A stretch of 64,000 nucleotides of DNA, from the IMG/VR virus record IMGVR_UViG_3300042305_001773, positions 62,001 to 126,000 of that record. One strand, given 5' to 3'. This document shows positions 14,801 through 23,570 of the stretch, in pieces. This stretch comes from a virus. Below the pieces are notes generated by a model. The model did no database searches, was not told the origin of the DNA, and saw only the letters and a list, made by a program, of their open reading frames with translations. The number at the start of each line of letters is the position of its first letter. Positions within the stretch are counted from its first letter, which is position 1. The position numbers and the translations under genes are program-made.

Positions 14801-17800
14801 GTGCGCCCACGTGTTGTAGTACTCGGCGATGTTGGCCGACACGAATGTGAAATTATCCATGTCGTAGCAGAAGCCAAACATGTTCGTGTCGTCGCTGAAA
14901 CCGATCAGGTACGTGCCGGCTTCCTCTGCTGTCGACGCCGTGGAGAACACTGCAGAGTACTGAACATAACTCAGCTTGCCCCAGAACTCGACGGTAAAGT
15001 CGCCGTCGTCAAAGGCGAACTCGGGTGACATCGCGATCTCGCAGTGTCCGCCCGCAAACTCGCCGCTTGCGTTGCCGTACTTGATATCTTCAAGATTCAG
15101 GTAGGCGCTGCCCGTCGCCGCGACCTCGTGGTTGTGCTTGGACGTGTCGATGAACGTCGTGATCGGCCCAGTTCCGCCACCACCGCCGCCTGCGGCATCT
15201 GGAAAGGCCGCCGTGGGGGGCGTAAAGTTATCAGTGTAGCGCGCGACACCCTTGGTAACCCGCAGTTCGTCGATATAGCCGTCGAAGTTGTACGACGGGC
15301 TGTGGCCGTAACTCCCGACCTGCGGCGTGAACGTAGTGTTGGCGAAATCAAAAGTGCATGCCGCCGGCACGCCACCAACGCCGTCAACGTAAACAGTGGC
15401 CATCCCCTCCTTGCGGCATACCGCAATATGGTGCCACGTGTCGGCCGTTATCGAGCCGCCGTAGACATACGCGCCGGGATTTGAGTAGTTAAAAATAAAC
15501 TGGACTAGTCCGTTTTCGGTTCCAAGAACGCAATAATTGTTGCCCGATGTTGATTGGCCATAGATAACGTGCCAACTGCTTAAATCCGCGCTATTGACCC
15601 AGCACTCGATGGTGAAATCCTCTGTGCCGTAGGCGAAGTTCGCAGATGCGGGGGCGGTCAAGAACGAATTAGAACCGCCGTTAAAGTACCCGCTCGCGCT
15701 GCCGAACTTGATCTCCCCGGTAGAAACAACCGCGTCCCCGGTGGCGACGACGGCCAATGCGTTCGGCGACGAATCGACAAAGGTCGTGCCGTTATTCTCG
15801 CCGTCCATGTGGAGCAGCATCGAAACGTTGTTGAAGTACGGATCGACTCCGGGCGGAGGAACGAGCGTGATCGTGGGGTTTAAGAACGGCGCCGCTGGCG
15901 GATTGAAGTTTTCCGTGTACAGCGCTGTGCCTTTTATGATGCGGAGTTCGTCGATGTGGCCTTTGGAAAAACTTGCAGCGGAAGCTAAGTTCGCATCCGC
16001 TCCGATGTATGTTGGGCCGGGGTTGGTAAGCAAACTACCCGCGTATGTAAATGACAAAACTTGAAGGCCGTCGATAAAAAGACGGAAATTATCTCCAGCT
16101 CGGGTCGCCGCCACATGGTGCCACTGCGCCGGCGCGTATGTTCCTGCCAAGGTAGTGTCCAGCCAACCAGCCCCGGTACTACACAACAGCCTGAACGCGC
16201 TCACACCAGCATACGCACTAATACGCACTTGTGCTGCAGCGGCGCTTTCGCCGACCGTGATCAAAGTATGCGAACCGTCGCCGACGCCACTGCTGTCGCT
16301 CTCTGGTCGCCACCACGTTTCCACAGTCCAGTCACCGCTGCTTAAGTCTATTGCCGCAGTTGGCGCTATCGTGAGTGCAGACGCGGCGTCAAAGTATGCG
16401 CTCGCCCCGCCGAACCTGCTCTGCGCCGTGGATATGGCCGCGTTGCCGGCGCGAGTCACGGCCAACTGATTTTTGCCGCTGTCCGTAAACGTCGTGCTGC
16501 CGTTTGCGCCGTCAAAGTGCAGTAGAAGATCCGGGGCGGGCGTAGACGTTGTCGCAAAGGGCTCCGTCGGCGGCGTGAAGTTAGCTGTATAAACGGCCGC
16601 TCCTTTGACGATACGGACGTCGTCGATATAGCCTTCTACGGTGTATGGTGCTTGTGACGTTCCAATAGTTAACATGTCTGTGGGGTTTAGTACGTACGAA
16701 ACAGAATTGGGCGCGCTGGCGATTTCCGCTCCGTCCGCGAAAAACCGCAGCGTTCCGCTGTGGCGGGCTACTGCTACGTGCACCCACTGCTCAACCGGGC
16801 AGACCCAGCCGCTGCTAGAAAGATCCCAGCCGGTGCAGCCGACACCCATACGAACCTCTGTGGCGCAATTCACGCTCCACGTGCCACATTGTGTTGCGCC
16901 GCCAAATATAGAGGTGTCGCTGGTGTTGGAAAGACGCATCCACCACTCTGCAGTGAAGTCGCCGGTTCCGAAATCAAGCGCAGAAGAATAAGGTATTGAA
17001 AGATATCCACCCCCGCTGCGCGACATAAACAACGACGAGCCGCCAAACTTGCTTTGTGCCGTGGATATGGCGGCGTCACCGTTCGCCGTCACAGTCAGCC
17101 CGTTCTTGCCGCTGTCCGTGAACGTCGTGCTGCCATTTGCGCCATCAAAGTGGAGCAGCAGCGCGGGACCGGCTGGCGGGTTCGGGAACGGCAGGGTGGG
17201 CGGCATGAAGTTGGCGGTGTAGAGGGCCGCGCCCTTCGTGATGCGGAGTTCGTCGATGTAGCCGTTAAAAGTCCTGTAGTTCTCGCCATCCGCCCCTATT
17301 CTGAGATCAGAACTCACCAACGCCGGCCGTGCGCTGTCGTTCACTGTGCCGATTAGTGTGCCATTGGAGAAGGCGTACCAATCGTCGCCGGAACGGCAGA
17401 GAGCCAAATGATACCAGTCCCCAGCAACGGGACTCCACTGACCAAAAACTATATCTCCAGCCGAGCCCAGATGAAAGCCAAGAGCGCTGCCCGGAATCAC
17501 TGGTGCGTTCCAATACAAACCCCATTTCGGGTTGCCCCCGCCGCCGCCAGACTGACCACATATGCTGGTAGGCTGTTCGGTATCTGTAAAATTCAACCAC
17601 ATTTCTATAGTGAAGTCACCGGCGTTCACAAAGTCCCACAAGGAGGAGTCCGGGATAGACAACCAAGAGCCACTGCCGTTGAAATACCCGCTCGACCCGC
17701 CAAACTTGCTCTCTGTTGTAGAAAGCGTCGCGCCATTCGCTGTAACAGTCAGCCCGTTCTCGCCGCTGTCTACGAACGAAGCGCCGTCGAAATGCAGAAG

Positions 17801-20800
17801 CAGCGCCGTCTCAACCGTCGGCATCGTGACGACCTTGGTGTAGCCGAGCGGAAACGAGGCTGTGGGCGGCGTGAAGGCAGCCGTATAACGCGCAAGTCCC
17901 TGCGTGATGCGCAGTTCGTCGATATAAAATTCTTGCGGACCAAAATCAGCGGCCTGTTGACCCACTTGTACTGTGGCGTATTTGGGCAAGTTAAAAGCCG
18001 TGCCCGAATACACCTGCACGCCGTTTACATACATCTTAAATTCGTTTGCGTCTGCGTTGTTGACCCACGCAAGATGCGCCCAAGAACCATATGTATATGG
18101 CGTCGGCGTACTCGGAAACGAATCTGCGGACGGCGTATTTCCCGCGCCCAGCGCTCGCATATAAATAGAATTATCTGCGACTGCGACGTCCATAATCCAG
18201 CGATTTGGAAAATTTTGAGAACCAGCGCCGAGAACTTGTTGGTTATTTACAACGCTCGGGCCGGCGCTTAAAAACCAGCACTCTACAGTCCAACTGCCGC
18301 TAGAGAGATCTACGCCCGGGAAACCGTCAAGATAGTCTGTGTCCGTGTCGGGGCATTTGAGGCTTGCGCCGCCGAACTTACTCTGCGCAGTACTGATTTG
18401 AACCGTTCCTTCAGCCGTAGCCGATCCAGCTAGAGGAGAAGAGTCAACAATATTGGTGCTACCGTTTGCGCCGTCCATTTTGAGGAGCAGCGAGACCTTG
18501 TCGAAGTCGGGGTCGAGGAGCGACTGGCCGGCTTGATTGGGAAACTCTGCTGTGGGCGGCGTGAAGTTGGCCGTGTAGCGCGCGACTCCCTTCGTGATGC
18601 GCAGGTCGTCGATGTACATTTCGGATGTGAAACCGATGTTGTTGGGTTGCATGGCCCCGATCAGCAATCGGTACGGGCCAGCCAAGGGCGCGATGGCGGA
18701 AGAGCCGACGCTCGTGCCGTCCACATAAATCGTGACGGTGCCGTTCGCTCTTGCCGCCGCGATATGAACCCACTGCTCTCGCGGAACCACGCCGCCTATG
18801 GCGCATTGCTGTGTCCCTTCGTCCCACCTCAAGGCGTCGTCAGATCCGATCCATAAATGCAATCCGTAAGGAACATTAATGGTATTAGAAAGATTCAAGA
18901 CCGTAGCGTCGCCAACGGATGACGGACGCCAAACCCACGCTTCAAGCGTCCAATCCCCTTCGGACATGTCCTCGAAGTCCGAAAAATCTCCACTATCCAG
19001 ATAGCCGTTGCCCAAAGACAACGAAGAGCCGCCGAACTTGCTCTGTGCGGTTGAAATAGCAGCACTACCGTTTGCGGTTACAGTCACCGCGTTCGCGCTG
19101 CTGTCGGTGAACGTAGTACTACCGTTCGCGCCGTCCATGTGAAGAAGCAGCGACACGTCGTTGAAATACGGGTCACCGTTACCGCCATCAGTGCCGACCC
19201 CTGCGTTCGCGGGTTTGTCCATATGGAGCAAGAGTGAAACGTTGTCGCCGTATACGTCAGCCGTGAAGTCTTCCTTGCCGAGTTCGTAGTTGTAGAGCAT
19301 CTGGACGTCCTGCAACGACAAGACGCGATCCCAGATACCAAGCTGATCTACCACACACGCGAGGTCGTTCTGCGTCGCCGTCTGGTCGCCAATACCGACG
19401 CGCAGCGGAATGTTTCCCGCACTGAACGACCCGAGCGTGGCGACCTGCGCGGCCTGTGAACCGTTGAGATACAACGTAAGCGTGTTGGCGGTGGCGCTGT
19501 ATACCAGCACAACGTGATGCCAGAGGTTGGCTTCTAGATCCGGCACGACAACGGTGTAAATATCGTCGTCTGTGGCAATACGACCAAACACGGCGTTGGT
19601 GTCAGACCCGTCGTCGCCGAAGCCAAGTTCGACCTGCCCAGAAGCGTTGCCGGCTGCCCAGTTCTGCACGAGCACAGACCGGCCCCCAGCCATGGACGCT
19701 GCTTTAAACCACGCCGAGATAGCGAACGAACCGTCGAGCGCAAAATCGCTGGGCGCCTGTAGGTAGTTGTTTCCGCCAGTAAACTCCGCGGCGTTTTCAA
19801 TGACACCCGAGTCAAAACCAACGGTGCCGGTCGGGGTCAGCGGTACTTCGGCGGCGGTGATATCTAAACGAGCGCCGGTTTCTTCGTTCAACGGCCAGAA
19901 CGCTTTCATGCCCTCACACAGCGGATGCACAGCGCTTACAACAGACCAGCGCTCCATCATGTAATTTTCCGCGTCCAACAAATCGGCCGCGGACAAGACG
20001 CTGTCGTACAAGACAATCTCTGCAATGTCGCCGCTGTAGTTGTCATCGGCAAAGTCGCTGCGCGAGCCGCCGAGCGAAAGGTGCGTCATCGGCGGGACGG
20101 TAAACCCCTCGACTGACACCGTGTTTAAACCATTTAACCGCGTAGACAAACCGGCCAGACTAAACTGCAATGTGTAGACAACCGGTACAAGATTATCGAC
20201 TGCCTGTGTTGCGCTATATTCACCGTCAAAAAATACGCCAAACTCTCCGCCTGTTTCTGTACCGCACAACACAAGCTCTGTGTTGTTGTTAGCCGTATAT
20301 GCCGCAATAACTTTACCGTCGGCACTCGCGCCCCGTCGGCGTAGAGCAACGAGCAGTGTAAACTCCTCGGGCAGGTCCAGCTTGCCGATCATCGCGTCGT
20401 TCTCACCGTCGAACGTCACGACATCTTGATTTGCAAGTTGATTGGCAACAGTCGGTCGGTTTGCTTTATTCGACTGCACGAACTTTGCGTCAGAGTCGGA
20501 AGCGTCCTCCCACAGCGACACGCGGTTGGCAACGCGATGCACGTAGTCAACATTGTCGGCGTCAAGCCACAGTTTCAGGCCGGGTAACGTAGGCGGACTG
20601 AACGTACCGGGTACGGCCGGAACAGCGCCGGCAGTGAACTCACCGCCGTCAACAACTTCCAGCGCGGGATTCGAATATGGTAGGTCGCGCCACGGAGTTA
20701 CACCGTTGCCGTACTTCACCTTATTTGTGTCAATCTCAAGACCCGGCTCGCCGCGGAGCAGAACGGGGTTGAGAGCGTACAGAGCCGCAGCAGTACCGCG

Positions 20801-20824
20801 CTTAAATTGAATATTTGATGGCAT
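11879..20824 (-). CDS. Giant LamG-array adhesin or fibre protein (2,981 residues)
   Basis: The protein begins with the same kind of fibre head (IQFKRGTAAALYALNPVLLR, GVTPWRDLPYS). It continues as a chain of 13 concanavalin/LamG-like jelly-roll modules of about 210-230 residues. Two are of the LWLDA...GDIAEIVLYD type (first and twelfth). One is a classical LamG (FWPLNEETG..., second). Ten are of the LLLHMDGANGSTTFTDSS...IDELRITKGVARYT...FTPPT type. A vestigial start of a module lies between modules 2 and 3. LamG domains usually bind sugars or proteins. No enzymatic motif, signal peptide or membrane helix is seen, so a particle-borne receptor-binding fibre is the best reading. Its arrangement between two paralogous propeller fibres is unusual. 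Confidence 0.87.
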   Translation of the reverse strand: MPSNIQFKRGTAAALYALNPVLLRGEPGLEIDTNKVKYGNGVTPWRDLPYSNPALEVVDGGEFTAGAVPAVPGTFSPPTLPGLKLWLDADNVDYVHRVANRVSLWEDASDSDAKFVQSNKANRPTVANQLANQDVVTFDGENDAMIGKLDLPEEFTLLVALRRRGASADGKVIAAYTANNNTELVLCGTETGGEFGVFFDGEYSATQAVDNLVPVVYTLQFSLAGLSTRLNGLNTVSVEGFTVPPMTHLSLGGSRSDFADDNYSGDIAEIVLYDSVLSAADLLDAENYMMERWSVVSAVHPLCEGMKAFWPLNEETGARLDITAAEVPLTPTGTVGFDSGVIENAAEFTGGNNYLQAPSDFALDGSFAISAWFKAASMAGGRSVLVQNWAAGNASGQVELGFGDDGSDTNAVFGRIATDDDIYTVVVPDLEANLWHHVVLVYSATANTLTLYLNGSQAAQVATLGSFSAGNIPLRVGIGDQTATQNDLACVVDQLGIWDRVLSLQDVQMLYNYELGKEDFTADVYGDNVSLLLHMDKPANAGVGTDGGNGDPYFNDVSLLLHMDGANGSTTFTDSSANAVTVTANGSAAISTAQSKFGGSSLSLGNGYLDSGDFSDFEDMSEGDWTLEAWVWRPSSVGDATVLNLSNTINVPYGLHLWIGSDDALRWDEGTQQCAIGGVVPREQWVHIAAARANGTVTIYVDGTSVGSSAIAPLAGPYRLLIGAMQPNNIGFTSEMYIDDLRITKGVARYTANFTPPTAEFPNQAGQSLLDPDFDKVSLLLKMDGANGSTNIVDSSPLAGSATAEGTVQISTAQSKFGGASLKCPDTDTDYLDGFPGVDLSSGSWTVECWFLSAGPSVVNNQQVLGAGSQNFPNRWIMDVAVADNSIYMRALGAGNTPSADSFPSTPTPYTYGSWAHLAWVNNADANEFKMYVNGVQVYSGTAFNLPKYATVQVGQQAADFGPQEFYIDELRITQGLARYTAAFTPPTASFPLGYTKVVTMPTVETALLLHFDGASFVDSGENGLTVTANGATLSTTESKFGGSSGYFNGSGSWLSIPDSSLWDFVNAGDFTIEMWLNFTDTEQPTSICGQSGGGGGNPKWGLYWNAPVIPGSALGFHLGSAGDIVFGQWSPVAGDWYHLALCRSGDDWYAFSNGTLIGTVNDSARPALVSSDLRIGADGENYRTFNGYIDELRITKGAALYTANFMPPTLPFPNPPAGPALLLHFDGANGSTTFTDSGKNGLTVTANGDAAISTAQSKFGGSSLFMSRSGGGYLSIPYSSALDFGTGDFTAEWWMRLSNTSDTSIFGGATQCGTWSVNCATEVRMGVGCTGWDLSSSGWVCPVEQWVHVAVARHSGTLRFFADGAEIASAPNSVSYVLNPTDMLTIGTSQAPYTVEGYIDDVRIVKGAAVYTANFTPPTEPFATTSTPAPDLLLHFDGANGSTTFTDSGKNQLAVTRAGNAAISTAQSRFGGASAYFDAASALTIAPTAAIDLSSGDWTVETWWRPESDSSGVGDGSHTLITVGESAAAAQVRISAYAGVSAFRLLCSTGAGWLDTTLAGTYAPAQWHHVAATRAGDNFRLFIDGLQVLSFTYAGSLLTNPGPTYIGADANLASAASFSKGHIDELRIIKGTALYTENFNPPAAPFLNPTITLVPPPGVDPYFNNVSMLLHMDGENNGTTFVDSSPNALAVVATGDAVVSTGEIKFGSASGYFNGGSNSFLTAPASANFAYGTEDFTIECWVNSADLSSWHVIYGQSTSGNNYCVLGTENGLVQFIFNYSNPGAYVYGGSITADTWHHIAVCRKEGMATVYVDGVGGVPAACTFDFANTTFTPQVGSYGHSPSYNFDGYIDELRVTKGVARYTDNFTPPTAAFPDAAGGGGGGTGPITTFIDTSKHNHEVAATGSAYLNLEDIKYGNASGEFAGGHCEIAMSPEFAFDDGDFTVEFWGKLSYVQYSAVFSTASTAEEAGTYLIGFSDDTNMFGFCYDMDNFTFVSANIAEYYNTWAHYAFVRLDGVLKMYINGAEVATANTNINLDGGTQTTAVIGRRWTNEDDYYLDGLIDDFRITKGVARYIAEFNPPTKALPDPVIPPATQPTGDPYAENVTLLLHMDGANGSAVFTDNSYLQNTVTDYGNAAISTAQSKFGGASVLLQSDDCLTVDGDFDLESADYTVEWWMRFTSTEPNDRYVCFENNSGETWGLINNNSTLDWNYFGSSSPFSVTFPALGYWNHYAITKIGSTRTFYIDGVSQGTTTSAVIPTGASRISIGASTINYQLAETDCYIDDLRITKGVARYTANFTPPTVPFPNPFVPGPTADLLLHFDGADGSTTFTDSSTNALTVTANGNAQISTAQSKFGGASLALAGAGTLVVASSNDFAFGSDDFTVEVWVFLNSTAGPQHIMEWRNYDENNSPAWYISDGNVRWYVNAADRISASANITANQWHHLAVCRSGGITKLFIDGVQSGSDFIDSTNYQVNPTNRPLIGGYSPSTAVLNGYIDELRVIKSTAVYTSNFTPPTAPFRATADVTPTDVTGCDLWLDSTGDIGEVNGTIVTWADKSGNGRTATPADYAPAPFVAVGEGPNGQDVVRFSGDPNVLDVGYQFNLKNSSGFMVFKQANNDHAYARILSFQPDSGLDYNSLDGATINVNAPSDRLTFYNASCTGNYGNDECGAYPTTLPLDWTLLSYTVNADGLLKLRVNGEEVSTTLYADMAAKQGGDLFIGHGGSLAANESLIGDIAEIVIFDHALGEAALIALERGLINRCLPPPPFNTVLLLHMDGANGSTTFTDSSANTHAVTSNGNAAISTTESKFDGASGDFTGYGDNVQVTPTDPEMFAYGTGDFTIEGWIYPTAPDPGTTIYSQVESGFNYLALQISEGNLFLDHGSANPGTYVWGPAVSNNTWQHFALCRHNGVMRLYLDGVGGDPVNSAFDFNNLTYLPTIGGYAHTAQYGFNGYIDELRITKGAALYTGNFTPPTAPFNT
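12449..12509. repeat. 61-nt exact repeat, copy A (last LamG module)
   Basis: These 61 bases, coding for the start of the thirteenth LamG module, are identical to 19091-19151 at the start of the third module, although the rest of the two modules differs. It is the longest exact match I found in the array by eye. Confidence 0.85.
19091..19151. repeat. 61-nt exact repeat, copy B (third LamG module)
   Basis: This is the partner of the repeat at 12449-12509, in the same orientation and reading frame, 6.6 kb apart. Direct in-frame repeats like this allow deletion or exchange of whole modules by recombination. Confidence 0.85.
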
Positions 20825-20838
20825 GATGTGCTACTGAG

Positions 20839-23559
20839 TTAGGATACGACTGTTATGGGCAAACCAGCGGTGGCACGCAGGTAATCAATGTCGAAATAGT
20901 CTTTAGAGACTTTCGTGATCCTATAGAGATCGCCGGGAAAGTCTACCGCAAAAATGACGCCCGTGGGAGAAGCGCCGTCGCCGGCGTCACCGTATTCGAC
21001 AAGCGGCGGGTGTTGCTGCGTGAAATTTAACACGTGGCTAAATGAGCCGTTATCGTGCAGCATGATTTGATAGCTGCCGAGGTAGCCGGACGTGCCGTTG
21101 GGGGCAAAAGCACTAGAACGGTGAATTGCGTGCTCGTTAGTCAGGTCAATTTCGTAAATAACGCCACGGGCAGCAGGCGAGTTTTCGCTATTTGGCCAGT
21201 ACGTTAAAGCACGCGTTGCCGTGATTGTACCCGTAGCCGTAACCGTACCCGTTGTCGCGACGTTATAGGTAAACGTGTTTGCGTTTACAACGGCGACAGA
21301 AAATACACCATTGAACACAGCCTCGTTTGCCCCGGTTACCTTCACATACGAGCCGTTTACAAAACCGTGCGCCGTTGCGGTACCCGTGACAAGATTGCCG
21401 TCCTGCGCAAGTGCCGTCACCGTTTTGGGCGAATTAGTGCTGCCGGCAAAAAACCCCGCTTGATTGTCAAATATTGCAACAACTTCGTTGCCCGGCGTAA
21501 GCGGATTTACATTAACAGCCCAGCGCGCATGATGCTGGCCTTCAGGGCCAAGATACTGGTAACCCTCTAGTTCCGGCTCGCCTTCAAGGGTCAGCCATTT
21601 GGCGTTATCCAACGTGTACTGGTTTGCCGTCTGCTGAATACCGCCCCACGGTTGTGACGCACCCTGAATCACCCACTTGACGTTTTTAGTCGCGCGCTCA
21701 ACGCAAACAATAGCTGAGCACTGCCGGCAGCTGAACAGCATGTCGCCTGTAACCGGGTGGATATCCACCGAGTTCATGTGGAAGAACGACGCGTTCCGCG
21801 CCAGCGTTGTCTGGTCAAACCTGTCGCTCGTCCACCACTCCCAGCCGATCGTGTTTTGCGGGGTCTGCTCTTGGACATAGACGCCGTACGCTTTGTCGGT
21901 CAGGGCTTGTGAGCCGGCGGTTGGCTGCGTGACGAACGTGTTGTAAAGAATATTGCCACGCTGTTGCGGCGGGCTCTTGATTTCTAAAAACTCGTGATTG
22001 CCAAAGTTGTATTGGTAGCTATTGCCGTTTCGAATAGCTGGCAAAAAGCTGAATTCTTTAGTGTCAATAGAGTCTTCGGTGATCGTCATCGAGAAGCGCG
22101 TACCTGTGCCGTTACGGCTGACGCCGATCTTGTTCCGGTCGTTGCCGTGCTGCGCTAAGTGCGGCGTGCCGGCGTTCTGTACGTACCACACCGGTACGCC
22201 GTTTTCGTCGTACACGATATTGTAGTTGTTGACATTAATGTCACGGCGGCTTGTCGTGATGTAGTAGCCGGGCACGTAGCCGGCTTGCGGCTGTGTTGTA
22301 ATCGTGCCGAGCGGCATATCGGACGGGAGCAGGCGGACATAGTAATCGTCTGTGCCGTTTGTTACGCGAATAAGCTTCCCGACCGAGCTAACACCCGGAT
22401 AAGCGACGCCGTTAACCGTCACTGTGTAGGTGACAGATGAGCCAGCCGCCACAGACGTCGTCAGAATGCCGTAGTCGCGGATTGCCGCGTTGAATGTCGG
22501 ATACAGCGTATTTGTGTTACCGACAATAGAAGCAGTAATTGTGTTAATTGCGCCGGTTACGTTCAACGTGACAAACGCCTCGTAGTTAATAGACGGTTGC
22601 GGAGGCGCCGAAATCGTGTACGTGTTCTCGCCGCCGCCGTACAGCGTTTGAACTTCGGCTGGTGTCAGCGCGCGATTCCAGACACCAAGGCAGTCGATAT
22701 CCGCTGACACAACGTTCGTGCGTCCGAGCATAAACTTGGCTGTGGCGTTCGTCGGGCCAGCGCCGCTAACGAGCACGGCAGCGGTTTGAACGCCGTTTTC
22801 ATAAATGCGCAGATAGTTTTGCGTCGTGTCGTGTACAAAGACAATGTGGCGCCACTGGGCATATGGTAACTCGGTGGCGGTGGCAACTGTTGTGTTTGCA
22901 GTCCCAACTTTCGGTAACCACGTGAGCTTGCCGTCGGGCGCAAAATAAATACGGGCCTGATCAGCTGCGCCGAAGCCGGCGATATTTACAAGCGGATATT
23001 CCGCCGCTGTGGCGCCAAGTAGCGTCCAGTACCCCGGCGAGGGTACGTAGCCAGCGGCGCCAATAAACGTGTGCATCCGCCACAGCTGCCCGTTGAGCGA
23101 AACCATATCGCCGGGGCCGTATGTAACGCCACCGTTATATGCGCCCTTAAAGCGCGTATCGACTTTGACCCACATCGCTAAAGTCTTATGTCCGACAAAA
23201 GCGTTATTTGCGTAATAGAAATTACGCTTTGCCAGCCGCAGTGCGCCGTCGAAACCCGACACTGTCTGCTCCGAAACTCCTTCATACAGCGTGACATTGC
23301 CGCCAGACACGTCATCGACACGCATGCTGTTTCGGTCAAACATCCAGAACGCCATCAATCCTTGGCGCAGCTGGTCATACTGTACTTCGCCGCCGTCGAC
23401 GCCGCCGGACGTCGTAAGGTCAACGACGGAACCGTCAGCTTTTTTCGTAAACAGCCGCCCGTCGGCGGTATTGATAGCTAATTCGCCGAGGGCGAGGTCG
23501 GCGGCTGTCGGTACGGCGCCGGCGTCGCCGCTGCGCTTGTGCTTAATAATGTTTGCCAT
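20839..23559 (-). CDS. LamG plus arylsulfotransferase-type fibre protein
   Basis: The 906-residue protein has a fibre head (IIKHKRSGDAGAVPTAADLA, GELAINTADGRLF). A LamG domain (about 65-310) follows. It is interrupted by a 45-residue segment with YNGGVTYGPGDMVSLNGQLW and PGYWTLLG, which looks like a CBM5/12-type chitin-binding fold. Next is a cadherin-like strand domain ending VRLLPSDMP, then the arylsulfotransferase-type propeller (FHMNSVDIHPVTGDMLFSCR, GWEWWTSDRF, GQHHARWAVN). The propeller is itself split by an insertion of about 70 residues rich in Thr and Val. The second signature is QHHAR where the paralogue at 9599-11872 has QHDAR. The role is probably receptor binding; catalysis is untested. 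Confidence 0.82.
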   Translation of the reverse strand: MANIIKHKRSGDAGAVPTAADLALGELAINTADGRLFTKKADGSVVDLTTSGGVDGGEVQYDQLRQGLMAFWMFDRNSMRVDDVSGGNVTLYEGVSEQTVSGFDGALRLAKRNFYYANNAFVGHKTLAMWVKVDTRFKGAYNGGVTYGPGDMVSLNGQLWRMHTFIGAAGYVPSPGYWTLLGATAAEYPLVNIAGFGAADQARIYFAPDGKLTWLPKVGTANTTVATATELPYAQWRHIVFVHDTTQNYLRIYENGVQTAAVLVSGAGPTNATAKFMLGRTNVVSADIDCLGVWNRALTPAEVQTLYGGGENTYTISAPPQPSINYEAFVTLNVTGAINTITASIVGNTNTLYPTFNAAIRDYGILTTSVAAGSSVTYTVTVNGVAYPGVSSVGKLIRVTNGTDDYYVRLLPSDMPLGTITTQPQAGYVPGYYITTSRRDINVNNYNIVYDENGVPVWYVQNAGTPHLAQHGNDRNKIGVSRNGTGTRFSMTITEDSIDTKEFSFLPAIRNGNSYQYNFGNHEFLEIKSPPQQRGNILYNTFVTQPTAGSQALTDKAYGVYVQEQTPQNTIGWEWWTSDRFDQTTLARNASFFHMNSVDIHPVTGDMLFSCRQCSAIVCVERATKNVKWVIQGASQPWGGIQQTANQYTLDNAKWLTLEGEPELEGYQYLGPEGQHHARWAVNVNPLTPGNEVVAIFDNQAGFFAGSTNSPKTVTALAQDGNLVTGTATAHGFVNGSYVKVTGANEAVFNGVFSVAVVNANTFTYNVATTGTVTATGTITATRALTYWPNSENSPAARGVIYEIDLTNEHAIHRSSAFAPNGTSGYLGSYQIMLHDNGSFSHVLNFTQQHPPLVEYGDAGDGASPTGVIFAVDFPGDLYRITKVSKDYFDIDYLRATAGLPITVVS

Positions 23560-23570
23560 GTGAGTACCTG

